Counted from the first letter of the stretch, positions 19,333-28,062 are shown. The stretch: DNA of 64,000 bases from CAWEQO01 sp963811225 (GCA_963811225.1 CAWEQO010000014.1:1-64000), one strand, 5' to 3'. Made by a program: numbers and translations. The notes: generated from the sequence alone by a model not told the origin.

Positions 19333-19711
19333 ATGAGACTTCCCTTCGGCATCCGCAAGTTCAACCGAGACGTCCTCAACCGGCTGACCGGCAAAATCGC
19401 CCGCTCGGCGCACGGACCGTTTGTGATCATCCAGCACGCCGGGCGCAAGAGCGGCAAACGCTACGAGAACTCCCATCATCGCCAACCCCATCCAGGAAGG
19501 CTTCGTGATCGCCCTGACTTACGGGCCCGAGGTGGATTGGTATAAGAACATCTGCGCCGCCGGCAAGTGCCGCATCCTGCGGCACAAGCAGTGGTTTGAA
19601 ATCAGCGCCATCGAGCCGATTGACGCCCAGGAAGCCCTGACCAGTTTTCCCGGCTTTGAGAGGGCCATCCTTAGCAGGGTGGGTATCCAAGATTTTGTGA
19701 GGCTCAGATGA
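19333..19711 (+). CDS. Deazaflavin (F420)-dependent nitroreductase family protein, frameshifted
   Basis: The product belongs to the DUF385/nitroreductase family of small split-beta-barrel proteins that use F420 or a related flavin. The N-terminal part reads VIIQHAGRKSGKRYE and the C-terminal part reads VIALTYGPEVDWYKNICAAGKC, the family's characteristic segments. The frame breaks at 19467-19472 (GAACTC). Removing one A restores Tyr-Glu-Thr-Pro-Ile-Ile-Ala-Asn-Pro, giving about 125 residues. AAGGAAG supports the ATG at 19333. Its stop overlaps the P450 start (ATGA), so the two are translationally coupled and may act on the same substrate. Confidence 0.82.
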
Positions 19712-21057
19712 CCCCTGCCACTCCCCCCGGCCCGAGCGGCCTCAAGCTCCTCACCCAACTGCCCGCCATCCAGCGCGACGTGCTCGGCTTCTTGACCGAC
19801 TCGGTGCGCGCCTACGGCGACCTGGTGTTCTTCGACGTGCCGCGCAACCCGGCCTACCTGCTCAACCGGCCCGAGTTGATCCAGCACGTGCTGCTCGAGA
19901 ACTACCGCAACTACACCAAAGACACCATCCAGTACAACTCGCTGCGTGAGATCACCGGCGAGGGCCTGCTGACCTCTGACAGCGAGCTGTGGCTGCGCCA
20001 GCGCCGCCTGGAGCAGCCCGCCTTCGCCCGGCCGCGCCTGGCTCAACTGGATCAGGTGGTCGTTCCGGCGCTGGGAAAGATGCTGGCAAGCTGGGACGAA
20101 CCCGCCCGCTCCGGCGAGCAGATCGACGTGGACGACGAGATGATGCGCATGGCGCTCGAAGTGGTCGGCAAGGCCCTGTTCAGCATCGACCTGTCCGAGC
20201 AGGCCGCCCAGCTGACCGGGGCGGTGCTGACCGCGCTCGACCACCTGGTGCACCGCCTGCGCAACCCGGTCGGCCTGCCGGGGGTGGTGCTGACGCCGCG
20301 CCGGGCGCGCTTCCAATCCGCCATCGCCACGCTCGACCTGACCGTCTACGACCTGATCGCCAGCCGCCGCGAGCGCGCCAACCCCGGCGACGACCTGCTC
20401 GGTATGCTGCTGAAGGCGCGCGACCCCGAGACCGGCGAGCCGATGAGCGAGCAGCAGGTGCGGGATGAGGTGATCACCATCCTGATCGCCGGCCACGAGA
20501 CGGTCGCCAGCGCGCTGACCTGGACCTGGTACCTGCTGGCCAAGCACCCGGCCGCCTGGCAGCGCCTGCATGAGGAGGCCTCATCCGTGCTGCAAGGGGC
20601 AGCCCCCACCACTGCCGACCTGTCCAGGCTGCCCTTCACGCGCCAGGTGTTCGACGAGGCCCTGCGCCTGTATCCGCCCGCCTGGATCATCACCCGCAAG
20701 GCCCTCGCCGCCGACCGCCTGGGCGAGTTCGAGACGCCGCCCGGCGCGCTGATGATCATGAGCCCTTACACCATCCAGCGCCATCCCGACTTCTGGGACG
20801 AGCCGGACGCCTTCCGCCCCGAGCGCTTCGACGACGAGGGCTCCTCTCGCCCGCGTTTTGCCTACATCCCCTTCGGCGGCGGGCCGCGCCTGTGCATCGG
20901 CAACAACTTCGCCCTGATCGAAGCGCAGCTCACCCTGGCTGCGGTCGCCCAGCGCTTCCGCCTGGCCCTGCTGCCCGAACGACCGGTCGAGATGGATGCC
21001 CTGGTCACCCTGCGCCCCAAGCACGGCTTGCCGATGCGGGTGATCAAGCTCTCCTGA
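19708..21057 (+). CDS. Cytochrome P450
   Basis: The 449-residue haem-thiolate mono-oxygenase has the I-helix motif AGHETVAS, the K-helix ExxR (EALRLYPP), the PERF segment (FRPERFDDE) and the haem loop FGGGPRLCIG with Cys396. No membrane anchor is visible, so it should be soluble. The overall sequence resembles CYP102/CYP110-like fatty acid or terpenoid hydroxylases, but this does not fix the substrate. It overlaps the preceding nitroreductase-like gene by four bases. Electron partners are not encoded next to it. A ferredoxin-NADP reductase-like flavoprotein is 22 kb away at 43188. Confidence 0.95.
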   Translation: MTPATPPGPSGLKLLTQLPAIQRDVLGFLTDSVRAYGDLVFFDVPRNPAYLLNRPELIQHVLLENYRNYTKDTIQYNSLREITGEGLLTSDSELWLRQRRLEQPAFARPRLAQLDQVVVPALGKMLASWDEPARSGEQIDVDDEMMRMALEVVGKALFSIDLSEQAAQLTGAVLTALDHLVHRLRNPVGLPGVVLTPRRARFQSAIATLDLTVYDLIASRRERANPGDDLLGMLLKARDPETGEPMSEQQVRDEVITILIAGHETVASALTWTWYLLAKHPAAWQRLHEEASSVLQGAAPTTADLSRLPFTRQVFDEALRLYPPAWIITRKALAADRLGEFETPPGALMIMSPYTIQRHPDFWDEPDAFRPERFDDEGSSRPRFAYIPFGGGPRLCIGNNFALIEAQLTLAAVAQRFRLALLPERPVEMDALVTLRPKHGLPMRVIKLS

Positions 21058-21185
21058 CGGCTCAGGCAAAAGCGCAAAGCCGCTGGGAAAAGCGAGAAAC
21101 GGGGGTTAGGTTATTTGACACTGCCTGAGTTGTTACAACCTTTGCGCCTTGCGTGAGACATTAAGCTATAATTGCTTCTTAACCG

Positions 21186-22082
21186 ATGAACTGGATTCGC
21201 AATTACACGCCACAACCTGACCAAAACCGGCTGTACCGTATCGCCCTGATTGTAACCATTGTTGGAAACGTCACGCTGGCAATCGGCAAGGGTATTGTCG
21301 CCTACCTGTCCGGCTCGGTCGCCATTTACGCCGACGCCGCCAACTCCGTTTCGGATGTGCTGTATTCCATTATGATGGTCCTGGGCCTGTACATGGCCAT
21401 GCAGCCGCCGGATCTCTCGCACCCGCAAGGCCACAGCCGCTTCGAGCCGTTGGTGGGGATGGTGGTGGCGATGTCGATGGGCTTCGCCGGGTACGAGGCC
21501 GCCCGCACCGCCCTGATACGCTTCTTCGAGGGCGGCAAGGCCATCGAACCGGGCTTGCCGATGCTGGTGCTGTTAGCCAGCGCGGCGGTCAAAGCGGGCA
21601 TGTTTGTCATCATTCGGCGCGCGGCCCAGCAGCTGCACAGCCCCACTCTGCGGACCACTGCTAAGGATAATCTCAGCGACGTGCTGACCTCTACCGCCGC
21701 TTTCGTCGGTGTTTTTGGCTCGGACTTCGTCAGCCCACTGCTCGACCCCATCGCCGGTGTGCTGGTGGCGCTTTGGATCTTCCGCACCGCCTACGGCGCG
21801 CTTCGCGAGAACCTCAACTTCCTGACCGGGGCGGGCGCGCCCGAAGAGCTGCGCAACCAGATCGTCGAGGCGGCCGCCTCGGTGCCGGGTGTGCTGCGCG
21901 TGCACCATACCATGACGGAGTACGTCGGTCCGCAGCTGGTGGTGGACATGCACATCAACGTCAAGGGCGCCACCCCTCTGGACGAAAGTCACGCTATCTC
22001 CGACGAGGTCATCGCCCGCATCGAAGCCATCCCCGAGGTCGACCGGGCCTACGTGCATATCGAGCCGGAGGGTTATGATTAA
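21186..22082 (+). CDS. Cation diffusion facilitator (CDF) metal exporter
   Basis: The 298-residue protein has six membrane helices followed by a cytoplasmic ferredoxin-like domain (VLRVHHTMTEYVGPQLVVDMHI, HAISDEVIARIEAI). In helix 2 the metal site reads YADAANSVSD. In helix 5 it reads TAKDNLSD. Both sites therefore look like Asp-x3-Asp rather than the His-x3-Asp of zinc transporters, which in this family suggests manganese or iron. A TATAAT at 21167-21172 lies only 13 bases before the ATG, and no ribosome binding site is seen, so the mRNA may be leaderless. Confidence 0.9.
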   Translation: MNWIRNYTPQPDQNRLYRIALIVTIVGNVTLAIGKGIVAYLSGSVAIYADAANSVSDVLYSIMMVLGLYMAMQPPDLSHPQGHSRFEPLVGMVVAMSMGFAGYEAARTALIRFFEGGKAIEPGLPMLVLLASAAVKAGMFVIIRRAAQQLHSPTLRTTAKDNLSDVLTSTAAFVGVFGSDFVSPLLDPIAGVLVALWIFRTAYGALRENLNFLTGAGAPEELRNQIVEAAASVPGVLRVHHTMTEYVGPQLVVDMHINVKGATPLDESHAISDEVIARIEAIPEVDRAYVHIEPEGYD

Positions 22083-22084
22083 AG

Positions 22085-22148
22085 AGAGAGCAGAGAATAG
22101 AGAACAGAGAGCAGGCGCCTGCTCTCTGTTCTCTATTCTCTGCTCTCT
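22085..22148. terminator. 64-bp perfect palindrome between convergent genes
   Basis: Two perfect 32-bp arms meet at GGC|GCC with no loop. They fill the 73-base gap between the CDF stop (22082) and the rpoD stop (22156). The arms are GA-rich and CT-rich. A T-run follows on the plus strand, and its counterpart on the minus strand is only AAA-rich. It probably works as a bidirectional terminator. Confidence 0.88.
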
Positions 22149-22155
22149 TTTTTAC

Positions 22156-23388
22156 TTACTGCAAATAGTCCCGCAGCTGCCTGCTGCGGCGTGGGTGCCG
22201 CAGCCTTCGCAGGGCCTTGCTCTCAATCTGGCGGATGCGCTCGCGGGTCAGGCCGAATTTTTGCCCCACCTCTTCCAGCGTGTACGAGCGGCCATTTTCC
22301 AAACCGAAGCGCAGGCGCAGGATGCGCGCCTCGCGCGGCGGCAGGGTGTCGAGCACCTCTTCAATCTTCTCGCTCAACAGCTTGGCATATGCGCTTTGAA
22401 TGGGTGTGGGGGTTACTTCATCCTCGACGAACATGCCCAGTTCGGCATCTTCCTCGTCCTCGTTGATCGGGCTTTCGAGCGACAGCGGCAGCCATGAAAC
22501 CTGCATCATCCAATCCACCTTGTTCGGCTGGATTCCCACCCGCTCGGCCAGCTCTTCGGTGGTCGGCACCCGGCCCAGCTTCTGCTCCAGCTCGTGTGAG
22601 GTCTTGTACAACTGGCGAATGCGGTCCACCATATGCACGGGGACGCGGATCGTGCGGCCCTGGTCGGCGATGGCCCGGGTGATGGTCTGGCGGATCCACC
22701 AGGTGGCGTAGGTCGAGAAGCGGAAACCGCGCTGGTACTCATACTTCTCCACCGCCTTCATCAAGCCCAGGTTGCCCTCCTGGATCAAATCCAGGAACGG
22801 CACGCCGCGGCCCACGTAGCGCTTGGCGATGCTGACCACCAGCCGGGTGTTGGCCTTGATCAGGTGCTCGCGCGCCAGTTCGCCGTCTTCACGGACCTGA
22901 TCCAGGTCGGTGCGGGCCCTGGCAGACAGGCTGCCGTTGCTGCGCTCCATTTTGTGCTGTGCGACCAAGCCCGCCTCGATCCGCTTGGCCAGGCCGATCT
23001 CTTCTTCGACCGTCAGCAGGGCCACCCGCGCCATTTCTTTCAAGTACAGGCCAATCGTATCGTCACTCGAAATGGGGGTTAAGTCGGCGTAAGGGTTCAT
23101 GTCGCTGGGCGGAGAAGACTCCTCCTCTTGCTCCACCTCCTGATCCAGGATCTCGACGCCCCTGCGTCGCAGCGCAATGACGACCGATTCCAGGCGCTCC
23201 GAATCCTTACTGACATCCGGATACACCTCGATCAGGTCGTCTGTCGTCAGATATCCTTGAACGTCTGCCTTTTCGAGCAGCATATTCAAGATCCCGGCGG
23301 TCTTCCTGCGTCTACCCGTTGCTTCCAATGGTCCCCTCCGATGAATCAAAGTCAGGCTCGTCCGACTCTGCTTCCGAGTTGAACTCAT
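22156..23388 (-). CDS. rpoD: RNA polymerase primary sigma factor (RpoD/SigA)
   Basis: The roughly 410-residue protein is a group 1 or 2 sigma-70 factor. Visible parts are region 1.2 (DDTIGLYLKEMARVALLT), region 2 (HLIKANTRLVVSIAKRYVGRG, then YATWWIRQTITRAI for -10 recognition), region 3 (ELEQKLGRVPTTEELAERVGI) and region 4.2 with its helix-turn-helix (YTLEEVGQKFGLTRERIRQIE). An N-terminal region 1.1-like segment (LLEKADVQGYLTTDDLIEV) supports the primary factor. The start is uncertain; I chose the ATG at 23388, and an upstream frame reaches 23457. It is preceded by a DUF177 gene, an unusual partner. Confidence 0.93.
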   Translation of the reverse strand: MSSTRKQSRTSLTLIHRRGPLEATGRRRKTAGILNMLLEKADVQGYLTTDDLIEVYPDVSKDSERLESVVIALRRRGVEILDQEVEQEEESSPPSDMNPYADLTPISSDDTIGLYLKEMARVALLTVEEEIGLAKRIEAGLVAQHKMERSNGSLSARARTDLDQVREDGELAREHLIKANTRLVVSIAKRYVGRGVPFLDLIQEGNLGLMKAVEKYEYQRGFRFSTYATWWIRQTITRAIADQGRTIRVPVHMVDRIRQLYKTSHELEQKLGRVPTTEELAERVGIQPNKVDWMMQVSWLPLSLESPINEDEEDAELGMFVEDEVTPTPIQSAYAKLLSEKIEEVLDTLPPREARILRLRFGLENGRSYTLEEVGQKFGLTRERIRQIESKALRRLRHPRRSRQLRDYLQ

Positions 23389-23460
23389 GGCCTGCTTCCT
23401 GCAGCTGATGGCAACTGCCGGCGCCGCCATCTTGCGATGACGCCGGCGGTCGCTCAATTC

Positions 23461-23937
23461 TTAATCTTCTTCCACAGGGTGCTCGTGGGGTTCAACATTT
23501 AAATCTGCGCCACAAATGGGGCAGAGACCTAAACAATCAGCCTTGCAAAGCGGGCTGATTGGCACTTCGAGCAGCATATACTCGCGGACCAGGGGAGCTA
23601 GATCGATATTGCCGTCTTCAGGGAGGATCAGTTCCGACTCGTCCGTTCCGCGATTGTTAAACGCATATAGTTCGCTGAAATCTGAGTGAAGGGGCTGAGA
23701 GTATTCTGCCAGGCAGCGGACACATTCGACTTGGACAATCCCTTCAAAGTCTCCCTGCACCAGCAGTCCTTGTGGCGTGCGCGAGATGTGCGCAGCGCCT
23801 TGAAAATCTTGGATCTCGATATCAGGTAAGTTAAGCTGAGGATACTCGAAATGAATATCGCGGCTTGTACCGATAGGTTGGCCTACAAGGAAGCCAACAT
23901 TGAAACGTAGCGGGTTCCGGGGCTGATTCACAGGCAA
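23461..23937 (-). CDS. DUF177 (YceD-like) protein
   Basis: The 158-residue protein matches the YceD/DUF177 family linked to 23S rRNA and large-subunit maturation. It has the usual strand LLVQGDFEGIVQVECVRCLAEY and a C-terminal cluster CKADCLGLCPICG that could bind zinc. In many bacteria this gene precedes rpmF (L32), but here it precedes rpoD, and no rpmF is seen. The start is weakly defined: a TTG at 23937 or a GTG two codons downstream. The AT-rich region upstream (23940-24056) separates it from the divergent pyrophosphatase gene. Confidence 0.82.
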   Translation of the reverse strand: MPVNQPRNPLRFNVGFLVGQPIGTSRDIHFEYPQLNLPDIEIQDFQGAAHISRTPQGLLVQGDFEGIVQVECVRCLAEYSQPLHSDFSELYAFNNRGTDESELILPEDGNIDLAPLVREYMLLEVPISPLCKADCLGLCPICGADLNVEPHEHPVEED

Positions 23938-24059
23938 AGCAATCCAGAAAGTTCGGATATAATACGAACTAACATTATACTGTTCGTAGCAAGATTATAT
24001 CATAGCGGATTCAAGATGTCAATTTTTTATCATTTAATTAATAAAAATGGAGTATTTCA
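23938..24059. promoter_or_regulatory. Divergent AT-rich promoter region
   Basis: Several TATAAT-like hexamers occur on both strands (for example CAGTATAATG on the minus strand and TTATATCATA on the plus strand), between the divergent DUF177 and RdgB-like genes. No single -35/-10 pair with good spacing can be chosen. Confidence 0.4.
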
Positions 24060-24671
24060 ATGGGTACACTTCTCATCGCAAGCAGCAACCCCGGCAAACT
24101 GCGGGAAATTGAATCGATCTTTACCGATAACCCTCCGGAGAAGGGGAAGATACGCCTGCTCTCCCCGGTTCAACTGGGCGTCATCCTGGATATCGAGGAG
24201 AACGGCGAGACCTACGCCGATAATGCCGCTCTCAAAGCCGTGGCCTTCTGCCAGGCCAGCGGGTTGATCACCCTGGCCGACAACTCCGGCCTGGAGGTGG
24301 ACGTGCTGGAGGGTGCGCCAGGGGTGCATTCTCACCGCATCACGACGGATCCCAACGCCACCGACGCCGACCGGCGGGCCCTGCTGCTGAAACTCTTGCA
24401 GCCCTACCCACGGCCCTGGCTGGCGCGCTTCCGCTGCACGGTGGCCATCTCGACGCCCGAGGGCGGGCTGTTCTACAGCGGCGGCCAGGTGCGTGGCGAG
24501 ATCATCCCGGATGCGCGCGGCGATCAAGGCTTCGGTTATGACCCGATCTTCTTGCTGCCCGAGCTCGACCGCACCATGGCCGAGATGAGTATGGAGGAGA
24601 AAAATCACCTCAGCCACCGCGCCCGCGCCATCCGCTCGGCGCTGCCCGGTCTGTATGCGCTGTATGAATGA
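24060..24671 (+). CDS. rdgB: RdgB/HAM1 family XTP/dITP pyrophosphatase
   Basis: The 203-residue house-cleaning enzyme hydrolyses non-canonical purine nucleoside triphosphates (XTP, ITP, dITP) to monophosphates, keeping them out of DNA and RNA. Family motifs are TLLIASSNPGKLREI at the start, YADNAALKAVAFCQ, LADNSGLEVDVLEGAPGVHS (metal-binding Asp), and GFGYDPIFLLPELDRTMAEMSMEEKNHLSHRARA. The length is normal. The ATG at 24060 begins the protein exactly at the conserved first strand. Confidence 0.94.
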   Translation: MGTLLIASSNPGKLREIESIFTDNPPEKGKIRLLSPVQLGVILDIEENGETYADNAALKAVAFCQASGLITLADNSGLEVDVLEGAPGVHSHRITTDPNATDADRRALLLKLLQPYPRPWLARFRCTVAISTPEGGLFYSGGQVRGEIIPDARGDQGFGYDPIFLLPELDRTMAEMSMEEKNHLSHRARAIRSALPGLYALYE

Positions 24672-25107
24672 GAGCCGGCCGCTTCCGCTCACCAGCCCCA
24701 CCTGCCCTTAAAGCGAATCCCCTCCTTAAGGGGAAGGAGGGGATCGGCGGGAGGAATGAAAAAGAATAAGAAAATTTCTTTCGTAATTTTTTCTATCTGC
24801 TTACAATCCAATTTTATCCCATTTAACACCAATAATACTTTTCAATCCTGTTAGGTACAGGGTGATATTGCCCCACACAGGCTGCAAGGACCGGCTGCAT
24901 CCTTTGCGAACTCCTAACATCATTTTGCGTTATAATCTAATCAGCACGGTTCTCATCTTTCTTTAATAAATTTTCCCTTGTTTTCGCAACTTCTAAGCCG
25001 CCTGCTCGTTATATAAAAAGACAAAAACTGTACAAGCAGCCATGCTTGCGCAGCGCCGGCTGGACGATACCAAAGTTTTTATTGTAGGGCTTTCCTCTGG
25101 AGGCAAG
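24672..25107. other. Intergenic region with a terminator hairpin
   Basis: The first part carries a hairpin with 11-bp arms (ATCCCCTCCTT/AAGGAGGGGAT, 24717-24744), which probably ends the pyrophosphatase transcript. The rest is AT-rich, with a TATAAT near 24935 that may drive the LiaI/LiaF-like genes. No gene is seen. Confidence 0.5.
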
Positions 25108-25893
25108 ATGCGACGAAACAGCTTTTTCTGGGGACTTTTACTTTTGATTGTCGGGCTGGTGTTGATGCTCAACGTTGTTGGCCTGCTGCCCGGCGACGCC
25201 GGGGCTTATATCTGGCCGCTGGTGCTGGTTCTGATCGGCGTGTTCATGCTGATCGGACCGCTGACCCGCCGCCGCCAGGCCGAGACCCTCTCGGTGCCGC
25301 TTGAAGGGGCCACCCGCGCCAGCGTCCGATTGGACCATGGCGCCGGGCGCCTGACCGTCGGGCCGTCGAGCGAGGCGGGGCTGCTCCTGCGGGGCTCGTT
25401 CTCCGAAGGCGTCGACGAGAGCACCCACCGCTCGGCCGGTGAAGTCGACGTGCAGCTGCGCGCCATCGGTCCGAATGCCTTCCCGCCCTTCTTTTACTCG
25501 GGCGGCAACGACTGGCAGATCGACCTGGCCCGCGGCGTGCCCATGCGCCTAGAATTGAACACGGGCGCCAACGAGGCCCGCCTCGACCTGACCGAACTGG
25601 CGGTGACCGAACTGGTGCTCAAGACCGGCGCCAGCTCCACTCGCGTCCAACTGCCCGCCCGGGCCGGTATGACTCGGGTGGACGTCTCTTCCGGTGTGGC
25701 CTCGGTGGATCTGCGCGTGCCCGAAGGTGTGGCGGCCCGCATCCGCGCCGTTGGCGGCCTGACCGGGATCACCGTGGATTCTCGGCGCTTCCCCCATGTT
25801 GGCGACTATTACGAAACCCCCGGCTACGAGACGGCCCAGAACAAGGTCGAGATTCGCTCGGAAACCGGCGTGGGATCGGTGGATATTCATTAA
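25108..25893 (+). CDS. LiaI/LiaF-like membrane protein (first of three)
   Basis: The 261-residue protein begins with two membrane helices and a pattern seen in LiaI-LiaF-like (DUF5668) proteins: FFWGLLLLIVGLVLMLN, then YIWPLVLVLIGVFML. The C-terminal two-thirds forms repeated short beta-strands (LELNTGANEARLDLTEL, ELVLKTGASSTRVQL, RVDVSSGVASVDLRV). This is a LiaF/DUF4097-like right-handed arrangement. GGAGG (25099-25103) supports ATG 25108. In Firmicutes, LiaF restrains a cell-envelope stress two-component system. No LiaRS genes are adjacent here, so the role may differ. Confidence 0.75.
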   Translation: MRRNSFFWGLLLLIVGLVLMLNVVGLLPGDAGAYIWPLVLVLIGVFMLIGPLTRRRQAETLSVPLEGATRASVRLDHGAGRLTVGPSSEAGLLLRGSFSEGVDESTHRSAGEVDVQLRAIGPNAFPPFFYSGGNDWQIDLARGVPMRLELNTGANEARLDLTELAVTELVLKTGASSTRVQLPARAGMTRVDVSSGVASVDLRVPEGVAARIRAVGGLTGITVDSRRFPHVGDYYETPGYETAQNKVEIRSETGVGSVDIH

Positions 25894-25969
25894 ATCATTG
25901 TGCCGGAACTGCTGCGCATGAGGGTTGTTCGCAGCAGTTCCGGCAAGAATCATTCTGGGAGGGATGAAC

Positions 25970-26614
25970 ATGAAATGGAGTAGTTGGCGATATATTCTTG
26001 GCGGCGCCCTGGTGTTGATGGGCGCTCTGACACTGCTGCAGGTGTTGGGATACATCCCCACCTCCGGCAACGTCGTCGGCGTTATTTTTGGCGTTCTATT
26101 TTTGGCGCTCGGCATCTCGTTCCTGACCGTCTTCGGTGCGGGGCGTCAGAACTGGTGGGCAGCCATCCCGGGCACCGTCCTGGTCTTCCTGGGCCTGTTG
26201 GTTTTGTTCGGTGTCTTTACACCCAGGTTGGCCGATCGCTGGGGCGGCCCCTTCTTCCTGGCCGGCATTAGCCTGGCCTTCTGGCTGGTGTATTTCATGG
26301 CGCCCCAGAACTGGTGGGCCATCATTCCTGGGGGTGTCTTGCTAACCCTGGCAGCCGTGGCGGCGCTCCCTGAATCCGGAGACTTCGCCGGTGGGTTGTT
26401 CTTCCTCGGGATGGCGCTGACTTTCTTCGTGCTTTGGCTGATCCCGGTTAACGGCAGGCGCATGACCTGGCCGTGGATCCCGGGCGCCGTGCTGGCGGTC
26501 ATGGGTTTGATCGTCTTGTTTGCCAGCACCAACCTGTTCAACTACGTCTGGCCGGCGCTGCTGATCCTGGCCGGCCTGGTGCTGCTGGTGCGCGCTTACT
26601 GGCGCAGAGCATAG
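25970..26614 (+). CDS. Polytopic membrane protein with LiaI-like repeats (second of three)
   Basis: The 214-residue protein is almost all membrane, with about eight helices in four pairs. The motif QNWWAAIPG / QNWWAIIPG / MTWPWIPGA recurs three times about 60 residues apart, so the protein looks built from repeated two-helix units. GGAGG (25959-25963) six bases upstream supports ATG 25970. It lies between two LiaI/LiaF-like genes and probably shares their transcript and envelope function. The biochemical role is unknown. Confidence 0.7.
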   Translation: MKWSSWRYILGGALVLMGALTLLQVLGYIPTSGNVVGVIFGVLFLALGISFLTVFGAGRQNWWAAIPGTVLVFLGLLVLFGVFTPRLADRWGGPFFLAGISLAFWLVYFMAPQNWWAIIPGGVLLTLAAVAALPESGDFAGGLFFLGMALTFFVLWLIPVNGRRMTWPWIPGAVLAVMGLIVLFASTNLFNYVWPALLILAGLVLLVRAYWRRA

Positions 26615-26699
26615 ACCGTCAATCCGGCTCTCGGCAGCGCTCGCGCCTGACCCTTTTGGGTAGGTCCGAGTGCGTCCGAGAGCAGAAAAGGAGAATCCA

Positions 26700-27761
26700 A
26701 TGGACAGCTATCGTCGTCCTCACAGCATTTTTTGGCCTTTACTGCTGATTGGCCTGGGCGTGTTCCTGTTCCTCAAAACGCTCGGCTACATCAGCGGGCA
26801 GACCGGCGAGACGCTGATGCGTCTCTGGCCGCTGATCTTCGTGGTCGGCGGGCTCGACAGCATGTACCGTCGCGAGAGCTTCGTCGCCCCGGTGCTGATG
26901 ATCGGCATCGGCACCATCATCCTGCTCAGCAACTTCGGCTACATCCAGGTGACCAACTGGTTGGTCTTCCTGCGCCTGTGGCCGGTGCTGCTGATCGCCT
27001 GGGGCCTCGACCTGTTGATCGGGCGGCGCGGGGTCTGGTCAGCGGGGCTGGGCATCCTGCTCGGCCTGGCGATGATCGCCGGGATCGTGATGTTCTCGGT
27101 CTCGCAGCCGCAGGTGGGCATTCCCCCCACCGTCGTGCAGATTGATCAGGATCCACAGGGCGCAACCGAAGCCGTGGTCGACATCAACTCGGCCACCGGT
27201 TTGCTGGACATCGGTGCAGGGGCACCCGCCGGCCGATTGGTCTCCGGCGAGGTGCGCATACCGGCCAACACCAGCATCAACGAAACCTACGAAGTGAGCA
27301 GCGGCCGCGGCGTTTACAATCTCAACACCGGCGAGATGGGCGTCGTAGCGCCCTTCTTCAGCACGCGCGACTACCCCTGGAAGCTGGCCCTGGCCGGCGA
27401 CATCCCGCTTGACGTGCAGTCCAGCCTGGCGGTCGGTGAGCAGAACCTGGACCTGACAGGCATGAACCTGACCCATCTGCAGACCGAAACGGTGATCGGG
27501 CGGAACGTCATCACCCTGCCTTCAACCGGCAGCTTCGACGGCAGCGCCAACGTGGTCATCGGCACACTGGTCATCTACGTGCCGCAGGGCGCGCCGGTGC
27601 AGATCCGGCTCGACACCGCCATCACCGCCGTCACCTTGCCCTCCGACTTTACTCGCAGCGGCGACCTGATCACCGCGCCCGGGGCGCAAGGCGCCGCCAA
27701 CCCCATCACCATTAATGTGAACTTGCCGATCGGCAGCCTGCAAGTGGAGAACCTGCCTTAA
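26700..27761 (+). CDS. LiaI/LiaF-like membrane protein (third of three)
   Basis: The 353-residue protein starts with four membrane helices in two pairs (FWPLLLIGLGVFLFLK, LMRLWPLIFVVGG, VLMIGIGTIILLSN, FLRLWPVLLIAWG), then a further helix and a large extracytoplasmic beta-rich domain. That domain has repeated 'G..DI..A.G.L.I' strands (INSATGLLDIGAGAP, SSGRGVYNLNTGE, VVIGTLVIYVPQGAPVQIRL). AAGGAG upstream fixes ATG 26700. It resembles the first protein of the trio but with the membrane part doubled, which suggests duplication. Confidence 0.75.
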   Translation: MDSYRRPHSIFWPLLLIGLGVFLFLKTLGYISGQTGETLMRLWPLIFVVGGLDSMYRRESFVAPVLMIGIGTIILLSNFGYIQVTNWLVFLRLWPVLLIAWGLDLLIGRRGVWSAGLGILLGLAMIAGIVMFSVSQPQVGIPPTVVQIDQDPQGATEAVVDINSATGLLDIGAGAPAGRLVSGEVRIPANTSINETYEVSSGRGVYNLNTGEMGVVAPFFSTRDYPWKLALAGDIPLDVQSSLAVGEQNLDLTGMNLTHLQTETVIGRNVITLPSTGSFDGSANVVIGTLVIYVPQGAPVQIRLDTAITAVTLPSDFTRSGDLITAPGAQGAANPITINVNLPIGSLQVENLP

Positions 27762-27817
27762 ATCGCTGACCCCATAAATTACCGGTCACACGGTTATGAA
27801 CTTGTCCTAAGCGCAGA

Positions 27818-27878
27818 AATAGTACGGGTGATGGCTGCGGCTGCTTCGCAACCACCACCCGTACTATTTTTGTTTTCT
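27818..27878 (+). terminator. Terminator of the LiaI/LiaF-like cluster
   Basis: AATAGTACGGGTG pairs perfectly with its complement at 27856-27868, and an inner stem continues with a few wobble pairs. The run TTTTTGTTTT follows on the plus strand. Confidence 0.9.
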
Positions 27879-28022
27879 TTTCGGACAACCGCTCTTTGCC
27901 TGAGATCTTAAAATACAAACCCCCCGACCAGTTGAGGGGGGCAACCGGGAGGAGGGTTATTTTTATTGTAGCATGGAAATAACAGCTTTACAAGTGCTTC
28001 TCCAACCGATTCTCGCCAAATC

Positions 28023-28052
28023 AAAACCAGGCTTCTGCAGAAGCCTGGTTTT
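28023..28052 (-). terminator. 30-bp palindrome after the FtsK-like lipoprotein gene
   Basis: A perfect 15-bp-arm palindrome centred on CTGCAG lies ten bases beyond the stop of the minus-strand gene that ends at 28063. It ends in TTTT on that strand. A smaller CCCCCC/GGGGGG hairpin lies at 27920-27941. Confidence 0.75.
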
Positions 28053-28062
28053 TCGTTAAATG

